A stretch of 64,000 nt of DNA from Shinella granuli (GCF_004341885.1 NZ_SLVX01000009.1:124001-188000), one strand, 5' to 3'. Counted from the stretch's first letter, positions 42,658-52,738 are shown. Notes: generated by a model not told the origin, from the sequence alone. Translations and numbers: made by a program.

Positions 42658-44223
42658 TCAGGCCAGGGTCGCCTTGTTCGCGTCCATCATGCCGTTCGGG
42701 TAGAAGTACATGCCGTCCAGCCCGTCGCGCATGGCGTGGATGAAGACCGAGGTGAACAGCGACAGCGCCGGCACCTTGTCCGCCAGCATCGGCATCACCT
42801 CGTTCTGGATCACCGCCTTGCGCTCCGCCGGATCGAGCGTGTTGCGCTCCTTGTCGAGAACCGTATCCAGATCCTTGTCCTCGATGCCGCAGATGCGCTT
42901 CGAGCTCGAATGGAAATGCGTGCGCAGCACGAGGTCGGGTTCCGGCGAGCCCGTCGACCAGCCGCAGTCGATCATGTGGCCCGGCCCGCCGCCCGGCCGG
43001 TCATAGAGCCGCTCGTTCCAGGCCGCGACCTCCATGACATTGAGCTTCACGGGGAAACCCTGTTCCTGGAGCATCGCCGTGATGACCTCGCCATATTCCT
43101 TGGTCTTCGGATAGAAGCCGACCGAGGTGATGTATTCGAGTTCCGGCAGGCCCTCACCCTTCGGGAAGCCGGCTTCGGCCAGAAGCCGCTGGCTTTCCTC
43201 CGGATCGTATTCCGGATAGTTCGGCGTATCGACATAGCCGAACTTCACCGGCGAGATCCACGCCTTGGACGCGTGGCCGGAGACGCCGAGGATGTCGAGC
43301 AGCACGGCGCGGTCGATCGCATGGGCGGCCGCCTTGCGCACGCGCGGATCGTTGAAGGGCGGCTTGGAGCAGCGGAACCAGAGATATTTGTTCTCGACCG
43401 ACACCGCCTTGCTCAACTTATAGCCGCCGGTCTCCTCGATGGTCTGGACCTGCTCGGCCTCAAGACGCTCGATGAGGTCCGCCTCTCCGTTGAGCAGCGC
43501 CAGCGTGCGGGTGGTCGCATCGCCGACGAAGCTGAAATTGATGCCGGGAATGGCCGGTTTGCCGAGATAGAAGCCGTCAAAAGCCTCCAGCACCGTCGTG
43601 TTGCCGTCCTGGCGGGCGAACTTGAAGGCGCCGGTGCCATTCGGACGCGAGGACAGCGTCTTCGGGTCGGCGACGTCCTTTGCGGACATGATCGGCAGGA
43701 AGGCCGACAGGAACCAGAAGAGGCTCGCCGGGTAGCCGGCCTTGTCGGTCCTGATGCGGGCGACATGATCGCTCACCACCTCGACCTCGCAGGGGCCGGG
43801 ATACCACGCCGCCGGCCGGTCGGGCTGGCTGGCATATTCGAAGGTCGCCTTCACGTCTTCGGCGGTGAAGGGCTTGCCGTCATGGAAGGTCACGCCCTCG
43901 CGCAGCGTGAACTCCAGTGTATGCTCGTCGACGAGCTTCATGTCGGTCGCCAGTTCCATCACCAGTTCGTCCGGGTTGTCCGGCCGCATCGGCGCGCGGG
44001 TGAGATAACCGAAGACGAAGCTCTCCAGATTGATCTGGGCGAGCGTGGTGTGCGAGGACGGGTCCCAGTTGCCGGTCAGGTTCTCCGCCGACATGAAATT
44101 GAGGACCTTGCCCTCGGCGGCATGCGCCGGATTGACAAAAAAGGCGGTATTGAGGACCGGCAGGCCGACGGCGACGCCAGCGAGCGCAGAACTCTTTAGG
44201 AATGCTCTCCTGTTGAATTGCAT
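42658..44223 (-). CDS. ABC importer substrate-binding protein with Tat-type signal
   Basis: 521 residues of the SBP family 5 (peptide/nickel/opine type). The N-terminus MQFNRRAFLKSSALAGVAVG has the twin-arginine pattern RRAFLK, so it is likely exported folded. Family marks are LREGVTFHDGKPFTAEDV and GTGAFKFAR. The start ATG 44223, with GGAG nine bases upstream, lies inside the 3' end of the amidase gene (28-base overlap), so the transporter is coupled to the amidase. The ligand is unknown; the operon suggests an amide-containing compound. Confidence 0.9.
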   Translation of the reverse strand: MQFNRRAFLKSSALAGVAVGLPVLNTAFFVNPAHAAEGKVLNFMSAENLTGNWDPSSHTTLAQINLESFVFGYLTRAPMRPDNPDELVMELATDMKLVDEHTLEFTLREGVTFHDGKPFTAEDVKATFEYASQPDRPAAWYPGPCEVEVVSDHVARIRTDKAGYPASLFWFLSAFLPIMSAKDVADPKTLSSRPNGTGAFKFARQDGNTTVLEAFDGFYLGKPAIPGINFSFVGDATTRTLALLNGEADLIERLEAEQVQTIEETGGYKLSKAVSVENKYLWFRCSKPPFNDPRVRKAAAHAIDRAVLLDILGVSGHASKAWISPVKFGYVDTPNYPEYDPEESQRLLAEAGFPKGEGLPELEYITSVGFYPKTKEYGEVITAMLQEQGFPVKLNVMEVAAWNERLYDRPGGGPGHMIDCGWSTGSPEPDLVLRTHFHSSSKRICGIEDKDLDTVLDKERNTLDPAERKAVIQNEVMPMLADKVPALSLFTSVFIHAMRDGLDGMYFYPNGMMDANKATLA

Positions 44224-45674
44224 GACGATATCTCCGCAGTTGGATTGCTGGGTGTTCCCCACCCCGCTTTGCCGCCAGCAACGACAAGCGGAGGTATTTT
44301 ATTCTGGAAAAGATGGTCTTCGGCCTGCTGGCAGAAGGCCATCACAAGCGCATCGGCATGCCGCCGGCCAACGACCTGAAGGCCGACCGGCAGGCCATTC
44401 GCCGTCAGCCCGCAGGGCAGCGAGGCTGCCGGGTTGCCCGACAGGTTGAAGGGATAGGTAAAGGGCGTCCAACCCGTCCAGGCCAGCACCTCGGACGGCG
44501 ACGTGAAGCCTTCGGGCGCCTCGCGGTCGGCGGCGAAGGGCTCGACCGGCACGGTTGGCATGAGCAGAAGGTCGATATCCTCGAAAAGCGCATGGACGCT
44601 GCCGGCGAATTCGGCGCGCGCCTTTGCAGCCGCAAGATAGTCGGCGAGATCGTAGCGCGCCGAAGCCTCGACGAGACCGCGGAAACCGCTCCCGAAAGCC
44701 GAGAGGTCCGCCTGCGCGCCATAGGCGACGCCGCGACCGGCGACCCAGAGCGTTTCGAAAATCCCGATCGGGTCCTGCCAGTCGAGGACGACCGGGCGGA
44801 TGTCGATGCCGAGCGTCGTGGAGAGGGTCGCAACGGCTTCCCGAACCACCCGCTCGATTTCGGGCGCGACGGAAAAGCCGAACAGGCCGGGTACGAAACC
44901 GACGCGCAACGACCCGAGGGATCGCGGTGCCGTATAGTCGGCGCCGTCATCGGGCAGCGCCTGATGGTCGCGCGGATCCGGCCCCTTGAGGATGTTGAAC
45001 AGGAGGGCGCTATCCTTCGCCGAAAGGCTCATCGGACCGGCATGGGAGAGCATTTCCGTTGCGCTCCACGGCCAGGCCGGTACGCGCCCCAGCGAACCCT
45101 TCATGGCGAAAATTCCACAAAAGGCTGCCGGGATGCGCACGGAACCGCCGCCGTCGGACCCCAGCGTGAAGGGAACCATCCGCGCGGCGAGCGCCGCACC
45201 GGAACCGGAACTCGAGCCGCCACTCGTCAGTTCCAGGTTCCAGGGATTGCGGGTCGGCCCGTAGAAATCCGAGCAGCCGGATCCGGACCAGCCCATTTCC
45301 GTCGTCGTCGTCTTGCCGATCATGATCGATCCGGCATCGATCATCCGCTGGACAATCGGTGCCGTCGCCTTGGGAGCGAAATTGCTGTAGGCGGCCGAGC
45401 CTCGCTGACAGAGCCGGTCCGCCACGAAGAAGAGGTCCTTCACCCCCATGGGGATGCCGTGCAGCGGGCCGCGCAGGCGGCCTTCCGCCCGCTCCCGGTC
45501 GCAGGCGCGCGCCTCCTCCAGAGCCTCCTTTTCGTAGACCTGGCTGAAGGCGTTGACGACCGGGTTCAATCGCCGGATGCGCTCCAGGCTTTCCTGCACG
45601 AGCGCCTCGGAGGTGAGGCTGCCGGAAGCAATTGCCGATCTGAGTGCAAGAACCGAAAAATCCACGACCTTCAT
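44196..45674 (-). CDS. Amidase signature family hydrolase
   Basis: 492 residues with the Ser-cisSer-Lys triad: K79 in GVKDLF, S154 in TSGGSSSGSG and S178 in DGGGSVRIPA. The family hydrolyses amides, ureido compounds or esters in the cytoplasm. It is the first gene of the ten-gene operon. The annotated ATG 45674 directly abuts its GGAG; the in-frame GTG at 45665 has that GGAG at ideal nine-base spacing, so the true start may be three codons later. It overlaps the binding-protein gene by 28 bases. Confidence 0.88.
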   Translation of the reverse strand: MKVVDFSVLALRSAIASGSLTSEALVQESLERIRRLNPVVNAFSQVYEKEALEEARACDRERAEGRLRGPLHGIPMGVKDLFFVADRLCQRGSAAYSNFAPKATAPIVQRMIDAGSIMIGKTTTTEMGWSGSGCSDFYGPTRNPWNLELTSGGSSSGSGAALAARMVPFTLGSDGGGSVRIPAAFCGIFAMKGSLGRVPAWPWSATEMLSHAGPMSLSAKDSALLFNILKGPDPRDHQALPDDGADYTAPRSLGSLRVGFVPGLFGFSVAPEIERVVREAVATLSTTLGIDIRPVVLDWQDPIGIFETLWVAGRGVAYGAQADLSAFGSGFRGLVEASARYDLADYLAAAKARAEFAGSVHALFEDIDLLLMPTVPVEPFAADREAPEGFTSPSEVLAWTGWTPFTYPFNLSGNPAASLPCGLTANGLPVGLQVVGRRHADALVMAFCQQAEDHLFQNKIPPLVVAGGKAGWGTPSNPTAEISSCNSTGEHS

Positions 45675-45996
45675 CTCCAGTTATGTGGATTTATGTTGGT
45701 TTTGTGGAAATTGTCAATATGCAGAAAATCAACAAAACACAGCCAAATCGGCATGTCCCGCACACCGGGGACCCACTGTGTTGATTCCAATAAGAAAATT
45801 TTCCACGCTTGGAGCGTGATGCGCGTCGACCACGGCTCTTCCCCGAACTGCCATGAAACGAAAGCCGACTTTTCTTGCCGGAAGGCTACCCTTCCCCGGC
45901 GCTCAAACGCTCGGGCATCATGCTCGCATCCGTCCCGTTCGAAGCGCTCGTTACAATGCCGAGGATTCTCCACCGACATCGACACGCGATCCGATG
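45675..45996 (-). promoter_or_regulatory. Promoter region of the amidase operon
   Basis: A 322-base AT-rich gap with no gene. On the minus strand a sigma-70-like promoter reads TTGACA (45717-45712), 16 bases, CATAAA (45695-45690), which predicts a leader of only about 9 bases before ATG 45674. Just upstream of it the inverted repeat AATCAACA (45727-45734) and TGTTGATT (45779-45786) could bind the operon's DeoR regulator. A smaller hairpin GTCCC/GGGAC lies between the arms. The left part of the gap also ends the ATPase gene of system II. Confidence 0.55.
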
Positions 45997-47694
45997 TTAT
46001 TGTGGACTCGTCTCAAGCTTCGGAACGGCAGCGAGCAGCATCTGCGTATAGGGATGCCGGGGCGCGGTAAAAACCTGTCCCGCCGGGCCCTGTTCGACGA
46101 TCTCGCCATGGCGCATCACGACGACGCGGTCGCACAGGTGATGCACGACCGAGAGATCGTGGCTGATGAACAGCAGCGTGATGTTGAGGCTGCGGCGCAG
46201 TTCCATCAGCAGGTTGATGACCTGCGCCTGGATCGAGACATCGAGCGAGGCGACCGGTTCGTCGCAGATGATGACTTCCGGCTGCATGGCCAGCGCCCGG
46301 GCGATGGCGATGCGCTGGCGCTGTCCGCCCGAGAACTGGTGCGGATAGCGATCGGCCAGCGCCGGGTCGAAGGCGACGGCGCGCAGCCAGCGGTTGACAT
46401 AGTCGCGCGCATCGGCGCGCGTGCAGAAACCGTGCGCGATCGGCCCTTCGGCCACCGACTGGAAGATGGTGCGGCGCGGATCGAGCGAGGCGAAGGGATC
46501 CTGGAAGATCATCTGCACATGGGTGCCGAGCTTGCCCGTCGCCGAGCGCACCGGCTTGCCGCCGACGCTGACCGTGCCGGAGGTCGGCGGATAGATGCCG
46601 CACAGGATGCGCCCGAGCGTCGATTTGCCGGAGCCGGATTCGCCGACGAGGCCGAGGATCTCGCCGCGGGCAATGGCAAGGTTTGCCGAGATCACCGCAT
46701 GGACGGGGCCGGGCTGGCGCAGCAGGCCCCAGCGTATGCCGAGACCCCGCAGGAAGCCGATGCGCGGGGCGAAGATCTTCTCGATCGCCTCCGCCTTCAC
46801 GAAGGCTTCGTCGGGTGCGGCACCGATCGCCGCGCCGCCGAGACCGTCGAGGTCCACCGGGCCGGCCGCCTCGGTCGCGGCGGACGCCAGCGGCTTTCCG
46901 GGCGTCGAGCGCGACGGCAGGGCGTCCAGCAACCCTTGCGTATAGGGATGCTGCGGGTTGTGCAGCACCTGCCGTGCGGGACCGGCCTCGACGATCTTGC
47001 CGCGTCGCATCACCGCGATGGTGTCGGCGATCGAGGAAACGGTGGCAAGGTCATGGCTCACCCAGATCAGGGAGGTCCCCATCTCGGCAACCAGCGCCTT
47101 CACCATGCGCAGGATCTCGGCCTGAACTGAGACGTCGAGCGCGGTCGTCGGCTCGTCGGCGATGACGAGTTGCGGGCGATGCAGGAGCGCGATGGCGATC
47201 GCCACGCGCTGGCGCATGCCGCCGGAAAATTCGTGCGGATACTGGTCCACCTTGCTTTCCGGATCGACGATCCTCACCCGCTCCAGCGCCTCGACCGCGC
47301 GGCGGCGGATTTCGGCCTCCGAGACCGGTTCATGCGCCCGGATCGCCATGCCGATCTGGTCGATGATCCGGACCACCGGGTTCAGCGTCATCATCGGATC
47401 CTGGAACACCATGGAGATGTCCTTGCCGCGGATCTTGCGCAATTCCTTGCCGTCCAGGCCGACCAGTTCGCGCCCGTTGAACCGGATGGAACTGCCCTCC
47501 TGGATGCGGCCGGTCTCGTCCAGCAGGCCGATCAGCGAAAAGCCGGTGATGGACTTGCCCGAGCCGCTCTCCCCGACGAGGCCCATGACCTCGCCGCGCT
47601 TCAGCGTGAAGGAGATGTCGTCCACCGATTTGACGGTGCCCCTGTCGGTCGCAAAATAGGTCCGCAGATTGCGGACATCCAGAAGATCGCTCAT
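45997..47694 (-). CDS. ABC importer double ATPase (system II)
   Basis: 565 residues, again a DppD-DppF fusion but with two complete sites. NBD1: [39 protein letters not shown]2: [37 protein letters not shown]. It energises importer system II. ATG 47694 forms an ATGA overlap with the permease stop (47691-47694). It contrasts with the half-dead double ATPase of system I. Confidence 0.93.
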   Translation of the reverse strand: MSDLLDVRNLRTYFATDRGTVKSVDDISFTLKRGEVMGLVGESGSGKSITGFSLIGLLDETGRIQEGSSIRFNGRELVGLDGKELRKIRGKDISMVFQDPMMTLNPVVRIIDQIGMAIRAHEPVSEAEIRRRAVEALERVRIVDPESKVDQYPHEFSGGMRQRVAIAIALLHRPQLVIADEPTTALDVSVQAEILRMVKALVAEMGTSLIWVSHDLATVSSIADTIAVMRRGKIVEAGPARQVLHNPQHPYTQGLLDALPSRSTPGKPLASAATEAAGPVDLDGLGGAAIGAAPDEAFVKAEAIEKIFAPRIGFLRGLGIRWGLLRQPGPVHAVISANLAIARGEILGLVGESGSGKSTLGRILCGIYPPTSGTVSVGGKPVRSATGKLGTHVQMIFQDPFASLDPRRTIFQSVAEGPIAHGFCTRADARDYVNRWLRAVAFDPALADRYPHQFSGGQRQRIAIARALAMQPEVIICDEPVASLDVSIQAQVINLLMELRRSLNITLLFISHDLSVVHHLCDRVVVMRHGEIVEQGPAGQVFTAPRHPYTQMLLAAVPKLETSPQ

Positions 47695-48590
47695 TTGCGC
47701 AGCCTCGGATTGAGCTGATCCCTGATCTGGTCCCCGACCAGATTGATCGCCATGATGAGGATGATGAGGGCGACGCCCGGATAGATCGCGATCCAGTAGC
47801 GCCCCGACATCAGGTACTGGAATCCGTTGGCGATCAGCATGCCGAGCGACGGCTCCGTCGGCGGCAGGCCGACACCGAGGAAGGAAAGGGTCGCTTCCAG
47901 CGAAATCGCCGAGGCGATCTGCACCGTGGCGACCACGATGAGCGGCGGCAGCGAATTCGGCAGGATATGCCGGGTGATGACGAACCAGCCGCTCATGGGC
48001 ACGGAAAGGGCGGCCTGCACATAATCCTTTTGCCGTTCGGCCGCGGCGGCGCCATGGGCAGTGCGCACGAAATAGGCATATTGCGCGAAGACCAGCGCGA
48101 GGATGAGCTGCGACTTGCCCTGGCCGAGGATCGCCGCCACGACGAAGGCCAGCAGGATCGCCGGGAAGGAGAGCTGGATGTCGACAATGCGCATGATGAC
48201 GGATTCGATGCGCCCGCCGACATAGGCGGCAAAGCACCCCACCACCGCGCCGATCGAAAAGGCGATGGCGCCGGCGACAAGCCCCATCTGCAGCGAGATG
48301 CGCAGCCCGTAGACGATGGCCGAAAGCAGGTCGCGTCCCTGGCTGTCCGTGCCGAGCAGATGCACGATGCCGGTCGAGCCGACATGGCCCGGCGGGCGGC
48401 GGGCATCGCGCAGCACCAGCGACTTCAGGTCATAAGGGTCCTGCGGCACGAGAAACGGCGCGAAGACGGCCAGAAGGATGATGGCGATCACGACGCCGAG
48501 GGCCACGACCGCGATCTTGTTGCGGCGGAAGATATGCCAGAATTCGGAAAGCGGCGAGACGGACGTCACCGCGCGGGCTTCCATCGACAT
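47691..48590 (-). CDS. ABC importer permease (DppC-like, system II)
   Basis: 299 residues with about six helices; HLLGTDSQGRDLLS is the DppC-type N-terminal motif and YVQAALSVPMSGWFVITRHIL contains the coupling loop. ATG 48590 is used; a second Met two codons on is possible. It begins one base after the preceding permease stop and overlaps the ATPase start by four bases. The three transporter genes are therefore tightly coupled. Confidence 0.88.
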   Translation of the reverse strand: MSMEARAVTSVSPLSEFWHIFRRNKIAVVALGVVIAIILLAVFAPFLVPQDPYDLKSLVLRDARRPPGHVGSTGIVHLLGTDSQGRDLLSAIVYGLRISLQMGLVAGAIAFSIGAVVGCFAAYVGGRIESVIMRIVDIQLSFPAILLAFVVAAILGQGKSQLILALVFAQYAYFVRTAHGAAAAERQKDYVQAALSVPMSGWFVITRHILPNSLPPLIVVATVQIASAISLEATLSFLGVGLPPTEPSLGMLIANGFQYLMSGRYWIAIYPGVALIILIMAINLVGDQIRDQLNPRLRK

Positions 48591-48591
48591 G

Positions 48592-49563
48592 TCAGCGCCT
48601 CCCCTGCCGCAGGCGCGGATCGAGCGCCGCATAGGCGAGATCCACGCAAAGATTGATGACCACGAAGAGCGCCGAGACGAGCATCAGATAGGCGACCATG
48701 ACGGGCCGGTCGAGCGAAGTGATGGAATCGACGATCAGCTTGCCGAGCCCCGGCCAGGAGAAGATCGTTTCGGTGACCAGCGCGAAGGCCAGCGTCGAGC
48801 CGAGCTCCAGGCCGAACACCGTCACCAGCGGAATCGAGATCAGCTTGAGCACATGACGGCGCAGGATGGTGCCTTCCGAAATGCCAGCCGCGCGCGCGAA
48901 CTTGATCGTGTCGGTGAGCATCACCTCACGGGTGCCGGACGCGGCGAGCCGGCACATCATCGACAGCTTGAACAGCGAGAGATTGAGGGCCGGCAGGATG
49001 AGATGCGACCAGCCGTCCAGCGTCAGGAAGGAGAACGGGATGCCGAAAAGCTCCGCCGTCTGCCCCCGCCCGCCGGCCGGCAGGACGCCGAACTGCACGG
49101 CGAAGACCATGATCAGCATCAGGCCGATCCAGAAGGTCGGCACCGAGAAGCCGAGGATCGACACGGCCATGATGGCCTTCGCGATATAGCTGTCGGGCTT
49201 GTAGCCGGCATAGACGCCGAGCGGAATGCCGATGAGGGAGGCGAACAGCACCGCGATCAGCGTCAGTTCCAGCGTCGCCGGCAGACGCTGGGCGATCAGC
49301 GTGACGACCGGCATGTTGAAGACGAAGGAGCGCCCGAGGTCACCGGTCAGCAGGCGCTGGAGGAACTGGAAATACTGTTCCCACAAGGGCAGGTCGAGCC
49401 CGTATTGCTGGATGACCTGCTGGCGCATCTCCTGCGTCACATCGGGCGAGATCAGCACGTCGACCGGATTGCCGATGACGTAGACGCCCATGAAGACGAG
49501 CATGGACATGACCAGGAGCACGAAGCCCGCCTGCCCCAATCTGCGAAGAATGAAAGATGCCAT
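48592..49563 (-). CDS. ABC importer permease (DppB-like, system II)
   Basis: 323 residues with six helices, starting MASFILRRLGQAGFVLLVMS. The coupling loop is FARAAGISEGTILRRHVLK. GGGGGAG sits just ahead of ATG 49563. It follows the creatininase gene by 45 bases and precedes the DppC-like gene. The matching binding protein is probably the one on the opposite strand at 51.1 kb. Confidence 0.88.
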   Translation of the reverse strand: MASFILRRLGQAGFVLLVMSMLVFMGVYVIGNPVDVLISPDVTQEMRQQVIQQYGLDLPLWEQYFQFLQRLLTGDLGRSFVFNMPVVTLIAQRLPATLELTLIAVLFASLIGIPLGVYAGYKPDSYIAKAIMAVSILGFSVPTFWIGLMLIMVFAVQFGVLPAGGRGQTAELFGIPFSFLTLDGWSHLILPALNLSLFKLSMMCRLAASGTREVMLTDTIKFARAAGISEGTILRRHVLKLISIPLVTVFGLELGSTLAFALVTETIFSWPGLGKLIVDSITSLDRPVMVAYLMLVSALFVVINLCVDLAYAALDPRLRQGRR

Positions 49564-49608
49564 GTCTCCCCCCGGTGAACCCGCGACGGGGCAAAATGCC
49601 CCCGGATT

Positions 49609-50310
49609 TCAGTGCCAGCCGTGCTCGATCTCGTGACGCGTTTCCTCGACGCCGACCTGCCAGACCTCCAGCATGTCCGCATCGGGCCGCTGGAAGACGC
49701 CGTGATAGTTGCCCTCGGCGATACGCGCGCGCTTGCGGCCCGCGTCGACGCGCGACGTGGCGGCGAAATCGATCCGCTCCTTCTGGAAATTGGGGATCGG
49801 CGCGCCTTCGAGACGGGTCCAGGGGAAGTTTTCCATCCAGCTCGCATGCGAGGCGGCAGGATCGATCTCCTGCACCTTCGCCATGGTCCTGGGCGCGCGC
49901 CACCAGTCGTGCAGCTTGACCGAGGCGTCGCGATTGCGGTTCATCCACTCGCTGATGACAGGATTGACCGGCGTGTTGCCGCCATGGCCGTTGACGATGA
50001 GGATGCGCCGGAAGCCGGAACCGTGGAGGCTGTCGAGGATATCCTCGAAGATACCGATATAGGTGCGCAGCGAAAGGGTGACCGTGCCGGGGAAATCGGC
50101 AAAGCCCGAGGCCATGCCGTAGGGCAGGCATGGAAAGACCGGCACGCCGAGCGGCTCGGCTGCCTCCACCGAGACCCGCTCGGCCAGGATCATGTCGGTG
50201 GCGAGGCTCAGATAGGCATGCTGTTCGATCGAGCCGATCGGCAGGACGCAGCGATCGTCTTCCTTCACCCGCTCCTCGACCTGGCTCCAATGCATGTCCT
50301 GAATGCGCAT
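49609..50310 (-). CDS. Creatininase family amidohydrolase
   Basis: 233 residues. Metal ligands are visible in the family's usual motifs: PIGSIEQHAYLSLATDM, and NGHGGNTPV. Members open cyclic amides (creatinine) or act on formamides in cofactor pathways; the substrate here is unknown. AAGGA precedes ATG 50310. It leads the minus-strand operon of system II and is divergent from the MarR gene, which probably controls both sides. Confidence 0.87.
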   Translation of the reverse strand: MRIQDMHWSQVEERVKEDDRCVLPIGSIEQHAYLSLATDMILAERVSVEAAEPLGVPVFPCLPYGMASGFADFPGTVTLSLRTYIGIFEDILDSLHGSGFRRILIVNGHGGNTPVNPVISEWMNRNRDASVKLHDWWRAPRTMAKVQEIDPAASHASWMENFPWTRLEGAPIPNFQKERIDFAATSRVDAGRKRARIAEGNYHGVFQRPDADMLEVWQVGVEETRHEIEHGWH

Positions 50311-50411
50311 TTCCCGTCCTTCTCACTGCTCGGCCACGCCTTCGGCGCGCCGCCCGTCCCCGTTGTCCACGGGGAGCCGCTTCTTGAAATTAGTTCTTTA
50401 TGGATCAAAAA

Positions 50412-50426
50412 TTGCGATTGACGCAA
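50412..50426. promoter_or_regulatory. Inverted repeat in MarR/creatininase divergent gap
   Basis: TTGCG-ATTGA-CGCAA, a 15-base perfect inverted repeat with 5-base arms, lies in the 177-base gap between the divergent creatininase and MarR genes. MarR proteins bind such short palindromes near their own promoters. The assignment is by position only. Confidence 0.4.
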
Positions 50427-50487
50427 GGGTTTCACGCCAAATAAAGTCCCATTCGAGATCAATATCTATTTTGCATGGGATAGCGGA

Positions 50488-51060
50488 ATGGACGAGGCGT
50501 TGCGTCAGGCACTGTTTGAGGGGCGGGCCGGCCGGGAGGAGCCCGTGGTCGCGCCGGGCACGAAAATAGACGCGCTCATGCACGCGAAACTGTGGGACAA
50601 TCCCTGCTGGTTCTCCTTCCGCCTGAACTATCTGGCGCTTCACTTCAACAACCCGGTCTACAGCTATATCCAGCAGCATCTCGGCCTGCTGCGCCCTGAA
50701 TTCGTGGTGCTCTGGTCGCTCTATCTCGGCGGAAGCTCGACGCTGACCGATGTGGTGCGCTCGTCCGGCTTCCCGAAGAACACGCTGAGCCGCGCCGCCA
50801 ACAAGCTGACCCGCCTCGGCATGATCGACCGCGCCATCGACCAGGACGACCAGCGCCGCATCACGCTCGATCTCACCGGCAAGGGGCGCGAGGCGGTGGA
50901 ATTCGCCAAGGGCATGATGATCGAGCATGAACGCCGCATGCTGGAATGCCTCAGCCCCGCCGAGCGGCTGAGCCTTTCGGAGATCATGACCAAGCTCGTG
51001 ACCGCCTCCGGCCAGTGGCCGCAGATGATCGACAACGATCAGTCGGACGACGCGCTTTGA
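50488..51060 (+). CDS. MarR-family transcriptional regulator
   Basis: 190 residues. The winged HTH is at about 75-140 (STLTDVVRSSGFPKNTLSRAANKLTRLGMIDR then DDQRRITLDLTGKG). The N-terminal 45 residues are longer than in a minimal MarR. It stands between the divergent creatininase-permease operon and the binding-protein gene, and likely controls importer system II. ATG 50488 follows GCGGA closely; the frame offers no better start upstream. Confidence 0.87.
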   Translation: MDEALRQALFEGRAGREEPVVAPGTKIDALMHAKLWDNPCWFSFRLNYLALHFNNPVYSYIQQHLGLLRPEFVVLWSLYLGGSSTLTDVVRSSGFPKNTLSRAANKLTRLGMIDRAIDQDDQRRITLDLTGKGREAVEFAKGMMIEHERRMLECLSPAERLSLSEIMTKLVTASGQWPQMIDNDQSDDAL

Positions 51061-51138
51061 TCCGCACCTATCATTCTCCGGCTGGAGCCGGACGGCGGCG
51101 GACCCGCCAACACCCCGTTTAACGAGAGAGGAAGTCCG

Positions 51139-52719
51139 ATGATATTGAAATCCATGCTCCGCGCAGCCCTGGTGGCCACCATGCTGTCGTCGCCCATCGC
51201 CGCGCTCGCCGCCGATCTGGTGATCGCGACGAAGAACGGCCCGGCCTCGATGGACCCGCACTTCACCGCGACCTCGGCCAATGCCGAAGCCACCAAGCAC
51301 ATCTTCGACACGCTGCTCCGCTCCGGCAACAATCTGGAAATCCTGCCGTCGCTGGCGACGAGCTGGCAGGCGCTGGACGACACGACCTGGGAATTCAAGC
51401 TGCGCCAGGGCGTGAAGTTCCATGACGGCTCCGACTTCACCGCCGAGGACGTGAAGTTCTCCATCGAGCGCATCCCGAACGTCACCGGCCCGAACCCGTC
51501 GACCATCTATGTACGGCGCGTCGCCAGCGTCGAGATCATCGACGACTATACGCTGCGCGTGAAGACCAATGGTCCCGCCCCCACCCTGCCGAACGATTTC
51601 ATTCGCCTCTTCATCGTTTCGCACAAGGCGGCAGCCGACTACTCGACCAAGGACAGCTCGGCCGAGGGCTTCAACATGGGCAAGGCGACCATCGGCACCG
51701 GCCCCTACAAGTTCGTGAGCTGGGCACCGACGCAGGACCTGGTGCTGGAGAAATTCGACGGCTACTGGGACGGCGCCCAGCCGTGGGACAAGGTCATTCG
51801 CAAGGAAATCCCGAATGACGCGGCCCGCGTCGCCCAGCTGAAGGCCGGTCAGGTCGACCTCATCTCCAAGGTGCCGGCAACGGATCTTGCCAGCATCGAG
51901 TCCGATTCCGCCCTGCAGGTGATCAAGACGGAATCGATCTACATTCCCTATCTGGAATTCGACTTCCGGGAGAACTCCCCGCAGGTCTGGGACAATGCTG
52001 GCAAGACACTCGACAAGAACCCCTTCCTCGACCCGAAGGTGCGCGAAGCCTTCGATCTGGCGCTCGACCGCGAGACCATCGTGGAATTCGCGCTTGAGGG
52101 CATGGGCGTCGTCTCCACCCAGCTCGTCAGCCCGAATATCTTCGGCTACAACACGGCGATCGCCGCTCCGGCCTTCGATGTCGAAAAGGCGCTCAAGCTG
52201 ATGGCCGAGGCTGGCTATCCTGACGGTTTCAAGGTCGCGCTCAGCTATGCCAACGACCGCATGCCGACCGAACTCGGCCCGACCGTCGCCCAGCTTCTGG
52301 CCGCGATCAACGTCACGGTCGATGTGCAGGGCGTGCCGGCCGCGGTGTTCAACCCGGCCAAGACGCGCGGCGAATATTCGCTCTACATGGCCTCCTGGGG
52401 CACGCTGACGGGCGAAGCCAACTACATGCTGTCGTCGCTGATGCACACCAACGATGCGGAAAAGTCGCTCGGCGCCTTCAACGTGCGCGGCTATTCCAAC
52501 CCGCAGATGGACAAGCTGATCGAGGATGCAGCGGTCGAGATGGACGAAGCCAAGCGCCGCGCCCTGCTCGAGGAGGCCAACATGCTGGTTGCGACCGACC
52601 TGCCCGACCTCCCGCTGGCGACCAACCTTTCCGCCTGGGGCGCCAAGGCCGACAAGGTGACCTACGATCCGCGCTCGGACGAGGACACGCTGGCCATGGA
52701 CGTCCATCCCAAGCAATAA
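51139..52719 (+). CDS. ABC importer substrate-binding protein (system II)
   Basis: 526 residues of SBP family 5. It has a classic Sec signal peptide (MILKSMLRAALVATMLSSPI ... ALA before ADLV). Family marks are LRQGVKFHDGSDFTAEDV and GTGPYKFVSW. GAGAGAGGAAG precedes the ATG. It is separated from its permeases by the divergent regulator region. A strong hairpin terminator or attenuator follows directly, which often lets the binding protein be made in excess over the downstream hydrolase. Confidence 0.9.
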   Translation: MILKSMLRAALVATMLSSPIAALAADLVIATKNGPASMDPHFTATSANAEATKHIFDTLLRSGNNLEILPSLATSWQALDDTTWEFKLRQGVKFHDGSDFTAEDVKFSIERIPNVTGPNPSTIYVRRVASVEIIDDYTLRVKTNGPAPTLPNDFIRLFIVSHKAAADYSTKDSSAEGFNMGKATIGTGPYKFVSWAPTQDLVLEKFDGYWDGAQPWDKVIRKEIPNDAARVAQLKAGQVDLISKVPATDLASIESDSALQVIKTESIYIPYLEFDFRENSPQVWDNAGKTLDKNPFLDPKVREAFDLALDRETIVEFALEGMGVVSTQLVSPNIFGYNTAIAAPAFDVEKALKLMAEAGYPDGFKVALSYANDRMPTELGPTVAQLLAAINVTVDVQGVPAAVFNPAKTRGEYSLYMASWGTLTGEANYMLSSLMHTNDAEKSLGAFNVRGYSNPQMDKLIEDAAVEMDEAKRRALLEEANMLVATDLPDLPLATNLSAWGAKADKVTYDPRSDEDTLAMDVHPKQ

Positions 52720-52738
52720 GCCCGGCAACAGGCCTCAG

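Noticed and set aside
41866-44199. 777-codon plus-strand frame opposite permease and binding protein
   Set aside because: Same antisense pattern; no ribosome site or recognisable domain.
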